Assembly: GCF_014205845.1 (NCBI RefSeq)
Contig: NZ_JACHCR010000023.1
Span: forward strand, 1 to 64,000
Direction of reading: 5' to 3'
From: Mucilaginibacter cryoferens
GTDB taxonomy: Bacteria > Bacteroidota > Bacteroidia > Sphingobacteriales > Sphingobacteriaceae
Length of the DNA stretch: 64,000 bases
Part shown: positions 1 to 9,790 of the stretch, one piece after another
Layout of the letters: each line of letters opens with the position of its first letter
Position numbering within the stretch: position 1 is the stretch's first letter
Position numbers and translations under genes: made by a program
The notes under the pieces: generated by a model
What the model saw: the letters and a program-made list of their open reading frames with translations, nothing else
What the model was told of the DNA's origin: nothing
Database searches by the model: none

Positions 1-30
1 GTTTTTGATGATCTTTGCTTGGGTTGTCAT
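1..30 (-). CDS. Possible 5' end of a gene leaving the window
   Basis: An ATG at 30-28 on the minus strand opens a frame of ten codons (MTTQAKIIKN) that continues past the window edge. It lies about 100 bp downstream of the nucleotidyltransferase on the same strand. In many Bacteroidota a sugar kinase or phosphotransferase follows such a nucleotidyltransferase, but ten residues cannot show that. The call rests only on an open frame and position. Confidence 0.3.
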   Translation of the reverse strand, partial: MTTQAKIIKN

Positions 31-132
31 AATACTAATCTCTGTTACGTGTTTTAAATTATCGTAACTGTCAGATTAAATTGTGACTATCTCATCTAAG
101 TGCAAGAAATCGCCCAAAAGAACAAAGGAAAT

Positions 133-1035
133 TTAGGTCCAAAGCTTCTCTGGATAAACAGATTCGGCAATTAGTTCAGAAATGCACTTTTGTACAATTG
201 GTTTATCTTCTTTATAAGTAACGCCAAACCATTTTGAACAGGTCGGGATAACTTTAAACGAAGCAATATTGCCTTTGATCAGTTTATCTGCGACTAGAGG
301 GATAAGGAATTCCGCTTTAGGATTATTTTCATTTGTGATAACAAACTCTCGGAACATTCCTTCGATTTGCTTAAAAACAGCTGGAGTAAAGCCCCAGAAA
401 TTCATAGATACACGTGTGTCATTGCTTAGTTCGTGTTCGCCGGTTGCATCCTTGTAAGCAACAGTTCCATCTTCTTTGAAGTAAACCTCGGCACGCTCAT
501 TAATTTCAGCCATGTTGCCTTCCTCATTAACTTTACAAACACCGCGCGATACAGTGCCATAATCAGATAGGGTTCTGTCAATTTGATAGCCTATTAGTGA
601 ATAGGTATCATCCCTCCCGTCGGTCACTAGAAATTCAGCCATTTTTTTAAATGAGTCGCAGCCATAAAAGTCATCTGCATTAATAACGCAAAACGGTCCA
701 TTTACCTGGTTACGAGCGGCAAGTACAGCATGGGCAGTGCCCCACGGTTTTGCACGCTCAATTTTTTTATCAATACCAAATGGTTTAAGGTCAAAGCTTT
801 GAAAAATGTAGTCTGTTTCTATATGGCCCTTTAACTTAGGCTCAAATCTAGCTTTAAAGATATCGGCAAATTCTTCGCGGATAATAAAGCCCACTTTACC
901 AAAGCCAGCCTTTATAGCATCGTAGATAGAATAATCGATGATTGTTTCGCCGTTGGGGCCAAAGCCATCAACTTGCTTCATACTGCCGTAGCGGCTGGCC
1001 ATACCTGCGGCCAAAATCAGTAGTGTGGGTTTCAT
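133..1035 (-). CDS. Sugar-phosphate nucleotidyltransferase
   Basis: A 300-residue NTP_transferase-family protein that would transfer a nucleotidyl group from an NTP onto a sugar 1-phosphate in the cytoplasm, giving an activated sugar. The N-terminus has the nucleotide-binding signature LILAAGMASRYGSMKQ (residues about 5-20). The metal-binding region INADDFYG follows near residue 119, and a GFTPAVF segment near residue 215. Length is normal for the family. The sugar and nucleotide cannot be read from the sequence. It lies at the edge of a polysaccharide region, so a role in surface glycan precursors is likely but inferred. A divergent or shared transcript with the XRE gene upstream is possible, as both are on the minus strand 190 bp apart. 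Confidence 0.85.
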   Translation of the reverse strand: MKPTLLILAAGMASRYGSMKQVDGFGPNGETIIDYSIYDAIKAGFGKVGFIIREEFADIFKARFEPKLKGHIETDYIFQSFDLKPFGIDKKIERAKPWGTAHAVLAARNQVNGPFCVINADDFYGCDSFKKMAEFLVTDGRDDTYSLIGYQIDRTLSDYGTVSRGVCKVNEEGNMAEINERAEVYFKEDGTVAYKDATGEHELSNDTRVSMNFWGFTPAVFKQIEGMFREFVITNENNPKAEFLIPLVADKLIKGNIASFKVIPTCSKWFGVTYKEDKPIVQKCISELIAESVYPEKLWT

Positions 1036-1226
1036 ACGTATGTTTGTTGGATATTTCTATATTAATAGTAGACAAGGAGCTGATTCAGGAGCAAAATTAT
1101 TTTAACCTTTTTCTATTTGAGCTCAATTATTTTTGTTTCATTGGTTTGTGTTATCTTTTGGAGAGCTGGCCTTGGCCCCTTTTCCTGATTTGAAAAATTT
1201 GCTCATCGGTGGCTATATCTATAATG

Positions 1227-1655
1227 TCACTTATTCTTGCCTCGACTAATCTTATTGCCTGAGTTGTTTTCTTCTTGAATCAAATCCCTCAATTCAGTTA
1301 ACTTAAATTGTAAATTTAAAATCTCCAAATTACATTCCATCAGTTTGTTGTTAATCTGAACCAATTCTGAATTATTAAATACAGTGGCAAAAGTTATTTT
1401 TTCGACGTCATCTGTTTGAAGTAATTCAACAATGTTTACTTCGAAAATAACCGATATTTGCTCAAGCCTGGATATATTAATATTGGTGTAGCCTTTTTCA
1501 ATTTTTGAAAACGCAGCAACAGAAATCTCCATATGTTTGGCAATCCTCTCCTGATTCCAATTGTAATGCTGACGCAAATTTTTAATATTGTTACACAAAA
1601 TCTGATGTGTTTGAGTTATTTTAAACTTACTCATAAGTAATTTTATATATACCAT
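1227..1655 (-). CDS. XRE-family HTH regulator
   Basis: A 142-residue putative DNA-binding regulator. The helix-turn-helix lies at about residues 22-78, with the typical pattern of a helix (NNIKNLRQHYNWNQERIAKH), a recognition-helix motif SVAAFSKIEKG and the LEQIS...IVELL tail. The C-terminal 50 residues look coiled-coil (LMECNLEILNLQFKLTELRDL). The translation could also start at the second Met (position 1634), which removes a hydrophobic MVYIKLL lead and is my preferred start. It is a close paralogue of the next gene. The two may control the neighbouring polysaccharide genes, which is inference from position. Confidence 0.8.
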   Translation of the reverse strand: MVYIKLLMSKFKITQTHQILCNNIKNLRQHYNWNQERIAKHMEISVAAFSKIEKGYTNINISRLEQISVIFEVNIVELLQTDDVEKITFATVFNNSELVQINNKLMECNLEILNLQFKLTELRDLIQEENNSGNKISRGKNK

Positions 1656-1915
1656 TAACTAACCTTATATCTGTTAATGCCTTCCTATTAAAGCCTCAAA
1701 GAAATCACTAGGTTGACGTTAAAAAAAACGCAACCTTAGGGTTTAATTAAAGTGTATTCTTTAAGGGAATCCCCATCCATCTAAAATGGACATCTGTATG
1801 GTGAGAAATATAAGATGAGGGGATTTCGACATGGTAAATATTTTGCCCAATAAAGTCAACAATCTTGTGAGGCTAATTCTCAAAATCGTAAAATTCCATA
1901 ATCATCCAGTATTCA

Positions 1916-2365
1916 TTATTTCTTATAGAAGCTACTAGTAGATACCTTGGGGACCTTTTGAAGTTCCTCATACAAATCGATAACCTTACGCTGCAACTTC
2001 AATATTTCTTTCTGGCGTTCCGATAATTCCTTTTGAAGTTCACCATAAAACGATATATCTATTAATTCCATCTGCATATTTTTTACCAAAAGCGCTGTTA
2101 CATCTACGCCCAAAACCCTGGCAATCTGTTCCATACGAGACAAACTAATGTCAGTAAATCCAGTTTCTATTTTCGAAACGGCAGCAATAGAAATATCAAT
2201 TTTACCGGCCATGTCCTTCAGGCTCCATCCCCGTTTATTGCGCATATTTCTAACATTTTTGCCAAAAATCCGCTCTCCTTTATTCTGCTCAATTAAATAG
2301 TTCATAGTAATAAATTCCTTTAATACACTAATTCGATTTTCATTATCTTCTAAAAATCGCTTCAT
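1916..2365 (-). CDS. XRE-family HTH regulator, paralogue of the preceding gene
   Basis: A 149-residue regulator with an XRE helix-turn-helix at about residues 33-90 (RNMRNKRGWSLKDMAGKI, then SIAAVSKIETG) and a C-terminal coiled coil rich in Glu, Lys and Leu. Several internal Met codons, including one at residue 21 (MNYLIEQ), could be the true start, since the first 20 residues precede the conserved domain. Domain order and the coiled-coil tail match the 1227-1655 gene, so the two probably arose by duplication. Such proteins bind DNA as dimers. The target is unknown. Confidence 0.8.
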   Translation of the reverse strand: MKRFLEDNENRISVLKEFITMNYLIEQNKGERIFGKNVRNMRNKRGWSLKDMAGKIDISIAAVSKIETGFTDISLSRMEQIARVLGVDVTALLVKNMQMELIDISFYGELQKELSERQKEILKLQRKVIDLYEELQKVPKVSTSSFYKK

Positions 2366-3469
2366 TCTATCTTAATTGCTTTTCCTTATCATTGTACCTT
2401 GACATTGTTCCGGGAAGTATATTCAAAGAAGTGCATCATTTTAAAAAATTAAGATTTTTCATGAATGATTCAATTTTTTACAAAACATCCCTAACTAATC
2501 CCTAATACTTTCCATCAAGAACCCTGATTTAAATTAGCGTATTGACCCCGAGTTTTCCATATATTCTATTGTATTCATAGAATTGAATGCAAAGAAGCGA
2601 TTTAGCTGAAACATAAAAAAGGAATAAAACTACCCATATATACACGTGAAATTCAAGCCACTAATTATCAAACAATTACATAAAATGGCTATAACTGTTA
2701 ACATCATGCCACTTCTAAAAGCCCCCTTTCAAGATGACGACATTTATCTATTGACCGTCGCTTAAAAAAAGACCAGATTCGGGATTCGGTAATAAAGCCG
2801 GGGCCGGTGTACTGTAATCTCACTTTAGCAACTCCTTTCAAACGCTGTTTGTCCGTTGGGCATTTTTTGGATTTTGTCAAATTTGTTTTAATATCTAAAT
2901 GACGGTAGCCAACTATCATATGACTGGAATAATCAATATAATGATTTAATACAGTCAAAGATTTTGCGTAGCAAACATAAAATACGGTAATACAACCAAT
3001 GATTTCCACACTACTGCTCTCTCAAACTGAGCGTGTTGTAAAATCTGAAAAAGTGAAGAGGGAAAATAACTGGATGCAGCATTCGCCACCATACGATCCA
3101 CCTGGTTTTTCCTAACTATCCTTTCCTGGTTTGGTCTTTAAGTGAATAATACAGCCGGCATAGTCAATTCCAGCCAGGATAAGTCATTTACTTTTAATTT
3201 TCAAATTAAATAATCAGGATATCTTAAGATATGATTGGGCGTAATTACGATAGTTCTATCCGAATGAAGTTGACACTCGAAAATTAATATAACTGTTTGG
3301 AATTTACCAATTTCAAAGATTAGTTAATTGAAAATATAAAAAAATTTCCTTAAAAATAATTTTCACTCAAAATTTTGCTTTATATGGGTCGTCGGGTAGC
3401 CATACAAGTCAAAATTGCTAAATTTCGGTTCCCAAATTTTAAACCAGGTAAACTATTAAACATGCGATA
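2366..3469. other. 1.1 kb without a convincing gene
   Basis: AT-rich DNA between XRE genes. The longest frame (2704-3009, minus, 101 codons) has a high share of basic residues and Cys, no recognisable motif and no clear start context, and I do not call it a gene. A second minus frame around 3010-3110 reads like protein for about 35 codons but has no start. The stretch may be decayed coding DNA. Confidence 0.5.
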
Positions 3470-3697
3470 ATGACCATAGTATATACAGCGAAGGAAAAAC
3501 TTGAAGTTATTACTTTTAAGATCAGGCAAACTCGAGAGTTTAAAAATTACTCTCAAAAATATTTGGCAACGAAGCTGAATATCTCACAGAATGCTTACTC
3601 AAAAATAGAGTTGGGTCAGACATCATTAACTGTCGAGCGACTGTTAATAATCGCGCAGATTCTGGATATCAATATAATTGAATTAGTGGCCGCGTAA
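3470..3697 (+). CDS. Short XRE-family HTH protein
   Basis: A 75-residue protein that is almost only a helix-turn-helix domain. It contains KIRQTREFKNYSQKYLATKL, then the recognition helix ISQNAYSKIELGQ, then VERLLIIAQILDINIIELV. This is the third XRE-type gene within 2.5 kb and the only one on the plus strand. An ATG nine bases upstream is followed by a stop after two codons, so the ATG at 3470 is the usable start. No partner toxin is adjacent, because the DNA downstream is a decayed NRPS fragment. It could be a transcriptional regulator or an orphan antitoxin-like protein. Confidence 0.75.
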   Translation: MTIVYTAKEKLEVITFKIRQTREFKNYSQKYLATKLNISQNAYSKIELGQTSLTVERLLIIAQILDINIIELVAA

Positions 3698-3814
3698 ACC
3701 AGGTTTGCAGCGGGTAGACCGTTTCTTCTATAGACGAAGTGTGATCCGCGCATTATTTTGTTGGCTGACCAGAGGCACATGTTTAAAAGACTCCGTTATC
3801 TGAATAACCTTTTC

Positions 3815-4100
3815 TTATCTTGATACTATTTAAAGACTAGTAGTGTTCCTTATTGCCCAAAAAGCAAAAAGATACCTATCGCTGTTTTTCAAGGACAAAC
3901 TGGAACCTTTTGTCGGTAAGGTATATTTCTATAAAGCAAAAAATAAAGATTCATTATGCTGAGTTCGGGAAGTTTTCGGGTGGGAAAAATACAAACTGTA
4001 AGGTTTTGAATTATTTGAGATACCGGGTAATCATTTTTCAATGCTTTAGCCTCCGTATGTAACATACCTTGGAGATGGACTGCAACAGAACATTGATGGT
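3815..4100 (+). pseudogene. Decayed C-terminal fragment of an NRPS thioesterase
   Basis: Reading the plus strand across frames recovers a degraded copy of the last part of the NRPS encoded at 16061-19471. In order it reads LDT, FKD followed by two stops, SLLPKKQKDTYR, a gap of about 60 residues relative to the intact copy, FKDKLEPFVGKVYFYKAK, KIHYAEFGK, then FELFEIPGNHFSML, a stop, PPYVTYLGDGLQQNI. The intact copy has YKDWYSLLPKKAKRHF, LEPFNGKLYLYKAK, VHYVEYGN, VELFEVPGDHFSMLLPP and VAYLGATLQKNI in the same order. At least three frame changes and three stops mark it as dead. The rest of the NRPS is not seen upstream. Confidence 0.8.
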
Positions 4101-4262
4101 CAGACGAAACTCCTCAAGGAGCCATGACTGGGAAATATTACCCGGCAAGTTAAATTTAAGACCGAGCGTTTGTATATAATCAACCGGCATACTTATATTC
4201 CTTGCAACTATATTAATCTTAAGTACGTGTAAAAAAAGAATTATCAGCAAATGCACCATCAA

Positions 4263-4508
4263 TTAATAATCCCAGGAATGAAGAGGATCAAAAAACATGA
4301 GGCGTTCAATTCCAGCCGCCCAGACATTCCTGATCAAGGTCGGAACACAGGTAATTGGAAACAACCCTATACATGCTGTTTATAGCACCGCTCCCGCAAT
4401 GATCTGAGACATATAAATGCTTAGTCTGTGATAAACAAAAATTCCGAGATAGCTAAGATGCCCAACTATCACATAAAAAATAACATTCAAAAATGTTGGT
4501 GAAAGTCC
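4263..4508 (-). pseudogene. Possible remnant of a membrane protein
   Basis: On the minus strand about 80 codons read with a single internal TAA and are strongly hydrophobic, including VGHLSYLGIFVYHRLSIY and a segment CIGLFPITCVPTLI. There is no start codon at the upstream end. The pattern vaguely resembles the C-terminal membrane helices of an acyltransferase, such as the one at 29202-30344, but I cannot align it reliably. It sits in the same decayed stretch as the NRPS fragment, so it may be another relic of that locus. Confidence 0.3.
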
Positions 4509-4729
4509 TGCATATATAATATGCATCAAAAGGATTCATCAATATGAATTATTTATTAAGAGTAAGTTATTTTGTCATCGTAGCCAAATTGTTGTTAATC
4601 GGATTGCTTCTCTAGTTATCATTTACCGTGCCGGGCGTTACATTTTAAAAGTCGGTAAACCTCGAAATCGGGTATCACGCAATAATGGCATTCCAATTGC
4701 CAATTACAATAAAGTGTTAAAAATCGCAT

Positions 4730-5131
4730 ATGTACCAGCTTTTAATGAGTAACGATAATCCTATCGAAAATTTCATAGTTCTGAAAATGATAGAAAATTA
4801 CAAAATCATTCCAAGTCCATTTGTCAGTTTGAATGGCTGGACAATGATTCAATCACTTAACGAAAATCTTAACAGTAATCGATTTCCCTGCAATACTTTG
4901 GGGGAATTGAATATGACGAATTGCAGCGGGGGGAAATCTCTCAATAAGTTGGGGAGGGAGTTTCCCTTTTTTAAAAAGATGATACGTTTACATATAGATC
5001 TCTCATCGAATGCCCGAAGAGATTTATTAAGGTCCAACAAGTACCCCTTCGTAAAATTATTTATAAGTAAACCGTACCACGAAATGTTTTTGAAATACTC
5101 AGGTATAAATAAGCCTCATCATGGTTTATAA
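4730..5131 (+). CDS. Hypothetical protein, doubtful
   Basis: A 133-codon open frame without a recognisable domain. The C-terminal half (FPFFKKMIRLHIDLSSNARR...) is basic and mildly hydrophobic. It lies between decayed sequences, has no visible ribosome-binding or promoter signal and an unusual Asn/Ser-rich composition. It may be a real gene of unknown function, a fragment, or chance. I list it because it is the longest frame in this stretch. Confidence 0.3.
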   Translation: MYQLLMSNDNPIENFIVLKMIENYKIIPSPFVSLNGWTMIQSLNENLNSNRFPCNTLGELNMTNCSGGKSLNKLGREFPFFKKMIRLHIDLSSNARRDLLRSNKYPFVKLFISKPYHEMFLKYSGINKPHHGL

Positions 5132-5227
5132 TAGTTCCAACTTTTGATTCGCAATACCAATCTTACTCCATGAATATGTAAAGGTTCATTCCATTTGTAA
5201 ATAAAATTCAAATTAAAACAACTACAC

Positions 5228-5395
5228 ATGTCCAAAGAAAATTCATTTGAAAAGATAGATTATTTTTACATCTTCATCGCAATCGGAATTATTTGTTTTT
5301 TTTTCTATATGGCTGTACATAAAACACATAGAGTCTCCGATATCCCTGACCATATCAAAATATTGGCCTTTGATAGCGTTCACCAAATTAAATAA
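5228..5395 (+). CDS. Small single-pass membrane protein, hypothetical
   Basis: An ATG-started frame of 55 residues. It has a polar N-terminus (MSKENSFEKID), one clear membrane segment of about 18 residues (YFYIFIAIGIICFFFYMA) and a basic then mixed tail ending DSVHQIK. The segment is followed by KTHR, consistent with the positive-inside rule. No family is recognised. Small membrane proteins of this shape are common in Bacteroidota accessory regions, but no conservation evidence is available here. Confidence 0.4.
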   Translation: MSKENSFEKIDYFYIFIAIGIICFFFYMAVHKTHRVSDIPDHIKILAFDSVHQIK

Positions 5396-6252
5396 CCATT
5401 AATACGGTAGGCAATTTTCGAAGCAATGACAGATATTTTCGAAATCCAGTAACTCGGACCGGTGAAAATTAGCAGTTGCATGATCCAGTATCAGCAACTA
5501 CGGGTTATTGAGCCCTGGTGAAGATTAAGATAAGTTAATTTAAGGCCTCGTCTACAAAGCCTGATGGCTATTCGCAAATGCGGAAAACACGAGAAAACGA
5601 GGTCGATTACCAACAGGGCGTTTATACCTTGGTTGCCAGAGCCAGGTAGGTTAGTTTGTAATCGGAATTATAATTACGCCCTTTGAACAATGCTAAGGAG
5701 AACTCTGTTTAACACTCGGTTCGGTGAACATTATAGTTGGTTATAAGCCATCGGGAGGAAAGCAGATAAACCTTAAAAATAAGCACGGAGTTTATGGCAT
5801 TTTAATACTTCCTTTTTACGATGTCTCGAATGTGGCAAATCCAAATTCTGCGATCACTTTCCCGACCTCCAAAAGCCATTCCCCTGAAATTTCCCAGCAG
5901 TTGCTTAAGCCGAACGCACACATGTCTATCGTATTTGATTGTAGAAGTGCATAAAAAATAGCTTAAAAGCTGACTTTTCCATCTTGAAACCATTTAATTC
6001 ACTCCTTGTAGATAAACCGGCTTTAGGGTCAGCAGGTAATGTGTTTGATCACAATTCATTGTAGTACCACAAATAGGAATAGTAGAAAAGGTCGCTTCTT
6101 CCGGACTTGACGGAATCGGATATTAATTTATCGGAAGTTATACAGTAGGCACCATGATAAGATTCTGTTTTAAGACGCCCCGAGTTACTATCGCCTGAGG
6201 AATTTGTTGGATGTCTATTTCTGGCTCTTTGTTTGAATGAGTATGGAAAACT
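5396..6252. other. 0.86 kb without a supported gene
   Basis: Two overlapping opposite-strand frames (5724-5954 plus, 5802-5993 minus) are the longest and neither has a recognisable motif. A stretch around 5543-5650 reads open for about 35 codons without a start. This is the upstream flank of the WecG-type gene and probably contains its promoter. I could not find a clear TAnnTTTG box. Confidence 0.4.
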
Positions 6253-6972
6253 ATGTCTATGGATCTTTATAAAATTTTTTCGTCAAAAATACCAGTAGCT
6301 TTATCTGATTTTGACCCGAGAAATAGAAAATTGATAACTTTTTTAAACCCCAATTCGTATGTGTTGGCATCTGAACGTGGCGATCTCTTTGAAAATTTTG
6401 ATTGGATAGCCCCAGATGGAATATTACTGGTATTTACACTAAATCTGTTGAGAGCCACGAAATATAAGATCAGGCGATTTTCGTGTGATATGACATCAAT
6501 CGTGCCTTATGTATTTAATGTTGCCATTGAAAATAAGCTAAGTGTATTTTTTCTTGGAGCCGATGCGGACAGTTTAAATCAAAGTGTAAATGTTTTTAAG
6601 AACAATTTTAAAGAACTAAATATTATCGGTTACAGAAATGGATATTTCACAGATATCACTGAAAGACAATCAATTATCAACAACATAGTATATTTAAACC
6701 CAGCCATCGTTTTTGTTGGCATGGGTGTCATTTTACAGGAAACCATGGCGTTGGATTTAAAAAAATCGGGTTTTCGCGGAGCGATTTACACATGTGGCGG
6801 ATTTTTACATCAGACTAAGAGAGAAATTAATTTCTATCCTACTTTTATAGATAAGTTGAATTTGCGTTTTTTTTACAGGGTCTTTAAAGAGGACGGCTTT
6901 TTTAAACGCTCCATCAGAACCTATCCCATGTTTTGTTATTTAATGATTCTCCGGGGAATCCATAAACTGTAA
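6253..6972 (+). CDS. WecG/TagA/CpsF-family glycosyltransferase (GT26)
   Basis: A 239-residue cytoplasmic or membrane-associated glycosyltransferase. The family moves an N-acetylated amino sugar from a nucleotide sugar onto a lipid-linked acceptor in polysaccharide or teichoic-acid assembly. Family landmarks are LNPNSYV (about residue 34), the conserved APDGILLV acid-containing motif (about 54), VFVGMGVILQE (about 156-166) and a basic C-terminus with LRFFYRVFKE. It closely resembles the second copy at 20169-20894, identical at roughly two of three residues by eye. Starting at the second Met (position 6259) would match that paralogue's N-terminus better. It stands alone among decayed DNA, likely as the survivor of a duplicated EPS locus. 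Confidence 0.85.
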   Translation: MSMDLYKIFSSKIPVALSDFDPRNRKLITFLNPNSYVLASERGDLFENFDWIAPDGILLVFTLNLLRATKYKIRRFSCDMTSIVPYVFNVAIENKLSVFFLGADADSLNQSVNVFKNNFKELNIIGYRNGYFTDITERQSIINNIVYLNPAIVFVGMGVILQETMALDLKKSGFRGAIYTCGGFLHQTKREINFYPTFIDKLNLRFFYRVFKEDGFFKRSIRTYPMFCYLMILRGIHKL

Positions 6973-8080
6973 GTTAAAAATACTAAGCCACAGTTATATT
7001 TAAATTTGAGTCTTGTGGCAATGCTTACTCAAAATGAGTAGAGGATGCGAACTTAAGCAACACATGAACTAAACAGAAAATATTTTTTGAATTTTATAAC
7101 CGGAATATGATAAAAAATTTAAACATTTTATAATTTCTGAACATCCACCGAGAAACTTCAATCCTCTTTACCAGTTAGTATAAGCTAATTGTGAAAAGAC
7201 TGATTTTTAAGAGTCAGCCAGTGACTCTTAAAACGGCTCTCCATTTAGCCTATTAATTTTTACACAAACTGTTGCTCATTACTTAGCAGCTTTATTGCGA
7301 ACATTTATATGACACTGTTGCTCCCATTTGTTTTATTAAGTGTTTTAACTAAAAATTTGTAGGATTCCGACTGTATCTGCATTTTTAAAAATGCATTATG
7401 GGAAAGGTTTTATGCATTATTTACAGGCCGCAGAATTATACCTTCCAAATTCTACATAAGCGAACTAATGAGATCCACGTATGTTGGATGAGATAACCCG
7501 AATCTTACTGAGGGCGGGCAGCGACTGGCGCGCGAAAGATGAAGCTACTACTATCTATTGAGGTCTTACCAAAACGATCGGCAGCACTAATCTCTCTACG
7601 TTATCGGATGTGGTGAAATCCTAATATAGAAGTACCGAATCAGATGATAAAAGAGCGCGAAATTTGAATGTGATGATAATTTGTCATAAAAAATGGTCTC
7701 GCAAACGATTAGGCGGAACTGAATTTATTAAAAAAATTATGATTCTGACCTGAACGCTATACGAACGCAATCTGGTATCCTCCCTACCTTTCTGATATTT
7801 GGAGTTAAATATTGAACGTTTAGGCTGAGCCTCAATGGAAAGCGCATCAGTAGTCCAAAAAAATATTCGCCTCTCGGAGTTATGATCACGATATATTGAA
7901 AAAACAGTCGGACTGAATAAATGTTGCTCTAAAAACCAGGGCAACGGATGAGCCATACATAACTGGAAGCTTGTTTAAAATTGAAAACGGCAGGCTTTAA
8001 TAGGATGCTAAATGGCGCGTTTTTAAGAATTTGGAAAACTACAGGGACTCAAAGAAAACCAGCCCCGAAACAACTGCGAT
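6973..8080. other. 1.1 kb without a supported gene
   Basis: AT-rich region downstream of the WecG-type gene. It holds the perfect hairpin at 7205-7233. The only long frame (7684-7956, minus, 90 codons) has no motif I recognise and overlaps nothing conserved. It may be decayed coding DNA. Confidence 0.4.
7205..7233. terminator. Perfect 12-bp hairpin, possible terminator
   Basis: TTTTAAGAGTCA and TGACTCTTAAAA form perfect arms around a 5-base loop (GCCAG), about 230 bp past the WecG-type gene. The outer A/T parts could provide the U-run in either direction. The distance from the gene end is long for a terminator, so it could also be a recombination or protein-binding site. Confidence 0.45.
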
Positions 8081-8314
8081 TTAGTCTCCTTTTATAACTC
8101 TTACTAACCATACAATTAAGATTGCCCCTAAGAAAGCGGTAATAAAATAACTCCAGGCAGGAACATCGAACCGCAAAAGACCTAAAACCCAACTTCCAAC
8201 CCAACCTCCAACAAGGCCAAGTAAAACATCAACAACTACCCCATAACCGTCGCCACGCATTACTCTGCCTGCCAGCAAAGCTGCCAGCCCTCCTAAAATT
8301 AAATGAAAGATCAT
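8081..8314 (-). CDS. GlsB/YeaQ/YmgE-family small membrane protein
   Basis: A 77-residue integral membrane protein with three hydrophobic segments. It shows the Gly-rich pattern of the transglycosylase-associated family: ILGGLAALLAGRVMRGDGYG near the N-terminus, then LLGLVGGWVGSWVLGLL, then a last helix FLGAILIVWLVRVI. Family members are often induced by stress and sit in the inner membrane. Their biochemical role is not established. Length is typical. It stands alone between two long non-coding stretches. Confidence 0.85.
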   Translation of the reverse strand: MIFHLILGGLAALLAGRVMRGDGYGVVVDVLLGLVGGWVGSWVLGLLRFDVPAWSYFITAFLGAILIVWLVRVIKGD

Positions 8315-9326
8315 ATTACACCTGATTTAATAATTTTTCAACTCTGGTTCACTTTCTACAAAACAAATGACTAAAATGGCAATTTAAAAAAATCAGCCTA
8401 CCCACATCTACTCAGATCAAGTAATTGAATGTTAATCAAATCATGTATAACTCCTATAAGCAATAGAGGCCTGTTCAATTTCAAGGTTTATTTGGAATTT
8501 TAGCTAATTGTTAAAACTGATACACCATAAAAACTTATTCGCTATTAAATGCTATTGACATGGGAAAACCGAATTCTTGTTCTATTTTTTTTAAAAAAAT
8601 AACAACTGAACAGAATAAGCATTGCGGAGCCATTATATGATTTCTGAGCAGGTAATTTGCAGTCAAAAATTGCAATTACGCCATTTGCTAAAGCGCAGAA
8701 TAGCTATTTCAAAAAATCGGTATAGTGACCTATTCCCATTATCCGGGTAGAATATTTTTAGTATTAATACAGGAATCTGTTCGATAAAGAAGCCCAACAA
8801 CTTGTTTAAAAGGCGAAAAAAAGGAAATTTGATCATTGATCCTGAAGGTCATCTAAAACCATTAAACTGGGCCACCGAAAATCGGATGGTCCGCTACATT
8901 TTCTAAATTAAAATATAACTGGGATATTTCCAAGAATCGCAAGATCTGCCCAATAATGGCTGGAGATGACGCCTCGGTGGAGACATTCCGATGCGGTTTT
9001 AAAAATAAGATCAGTTTTCTCCCAATAATTAAAGAATTTTTAAATAAGCCGGCTTAACACGCAATTTACAGCAGTTGCAATGAGCACCTATTAGATCAGG
9101 TAAACATTCGGAGGACCATTATCTTTCGGATTATTAACATCTAATTCCGTACTTCTCTGGTGGTACGAATTCAGTACACCGAAATTGATGATAATTTTGT
9201 ATTTTCTTTTCCTTTGCATTTTCCAAAGGGTGTATATAACGGGGTCTATACTATTCAGTGTTTTATACAGCCCCTCATAGTTTATTTGAGGTGCACGAAG
9301 ATAAACATATAATTAGCTGTTTGTCC
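8315..9326. other. 1 kb without a supported gene; coding-like relics
   Basis: Two stretches read like protein but lack normal gene structure. On the plus strand about 8838-8907 reads open, ending in a TAA and containing DPEGHLKPLNWATENR. On the minus strand 9091 to about 9300 is open for nearly 70 codons. Its only ATG (9219) would give 42 residues starting MQRKRKYKIIINFGVLN and ending PPNVYLI. Neither is recognised. They are probably remnants of disrupted genes. Confidence 0.4.
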
Positions 9327-9764
9327 TTAGAGCTGCTTAAACATAAACGTATATTGATCGGCAGTTATGTATCCAAGATTTTCATAGAAGCGGTAAGCTG
9401 GCAGATATTTATTAGTCATTAATACCATTAATTCAATCTCATTTTCTTGAGCATATTCATCACAGAATCTCATCAGTTTTTTTCCATAGCCTTTAGCCTG
9501 GAACTCCGGGGCGATAAAAAACTCATCGACCATAAGTTGGTTGTGAGTCCACCAGGTTTTACTGTGGGCTAAAACAGCTCCGATGGCCTTCTCATTTTCA
9601 TACAAAATAAAACCTATAAAACCATTGCTGTCAATAAGTTCAGATAGATATTGAGACGCTTTTTCCATCGTCCAATGGCAATTCCATGGCGCAGAATTGT
9701 AGGCCTTTAAAAAAATATCTACACAATCAGTTAAATGGTGTTTAGCAATCCGTTGTTTTTCCAT
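9327..9764 (-). CDS. GNAT-family N-acetyltransferase
   Basis: A 145-residue acetyltransferase of the Gcn5 fold, predicted to move an acetyl group from acetyl-CoA to an amine in the cytoplasm. The acetyl-CoA binding motif is seen as FQAKGYGKKLMRF (about residues 93-105), preceded by the beta-4 strand DEFFIAPE and followed by a late NKYLPAYRFYENLGY motif typical of the family. The substrate cannot be deduced. It ends the minus-strand run of EPS genes, 26 bp after the glycosyltransferase, so acetylation of a sugar amine or polymer precursor is a plausible job but is inferred from position. Confidence 0.85.
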   Translation of the reverse strand: MEKQRIAKHHLTDCVDIFLKAYNSAPWNCHWTMEKASQYLSELIDSNGFIGFILYENEKAIGAVLAHSKTWWTHNQLMVDEFFIAPEFQAKGYGKKLMRFCDEYAQENEIELMVLMTNKYLPAYRFYENLGYITADQYTFMFKQL

Positions 9765-9790
9765 AGGTATCTAATAAAGTGTAACCTGTT

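Noticed and set aside
2704..3009. 101-codon minus-strand frame as a gene
   Set aside because: No motif, odd composition rich in Lys, Arg and Cys, no start context, and decayed surroundings.
7684..7956. 90-codon minus-strand frame as a gene
   Set aside because: No recognised domain and no regulatory signals. It lies in a 1.1 kb stretch that looks degraded.
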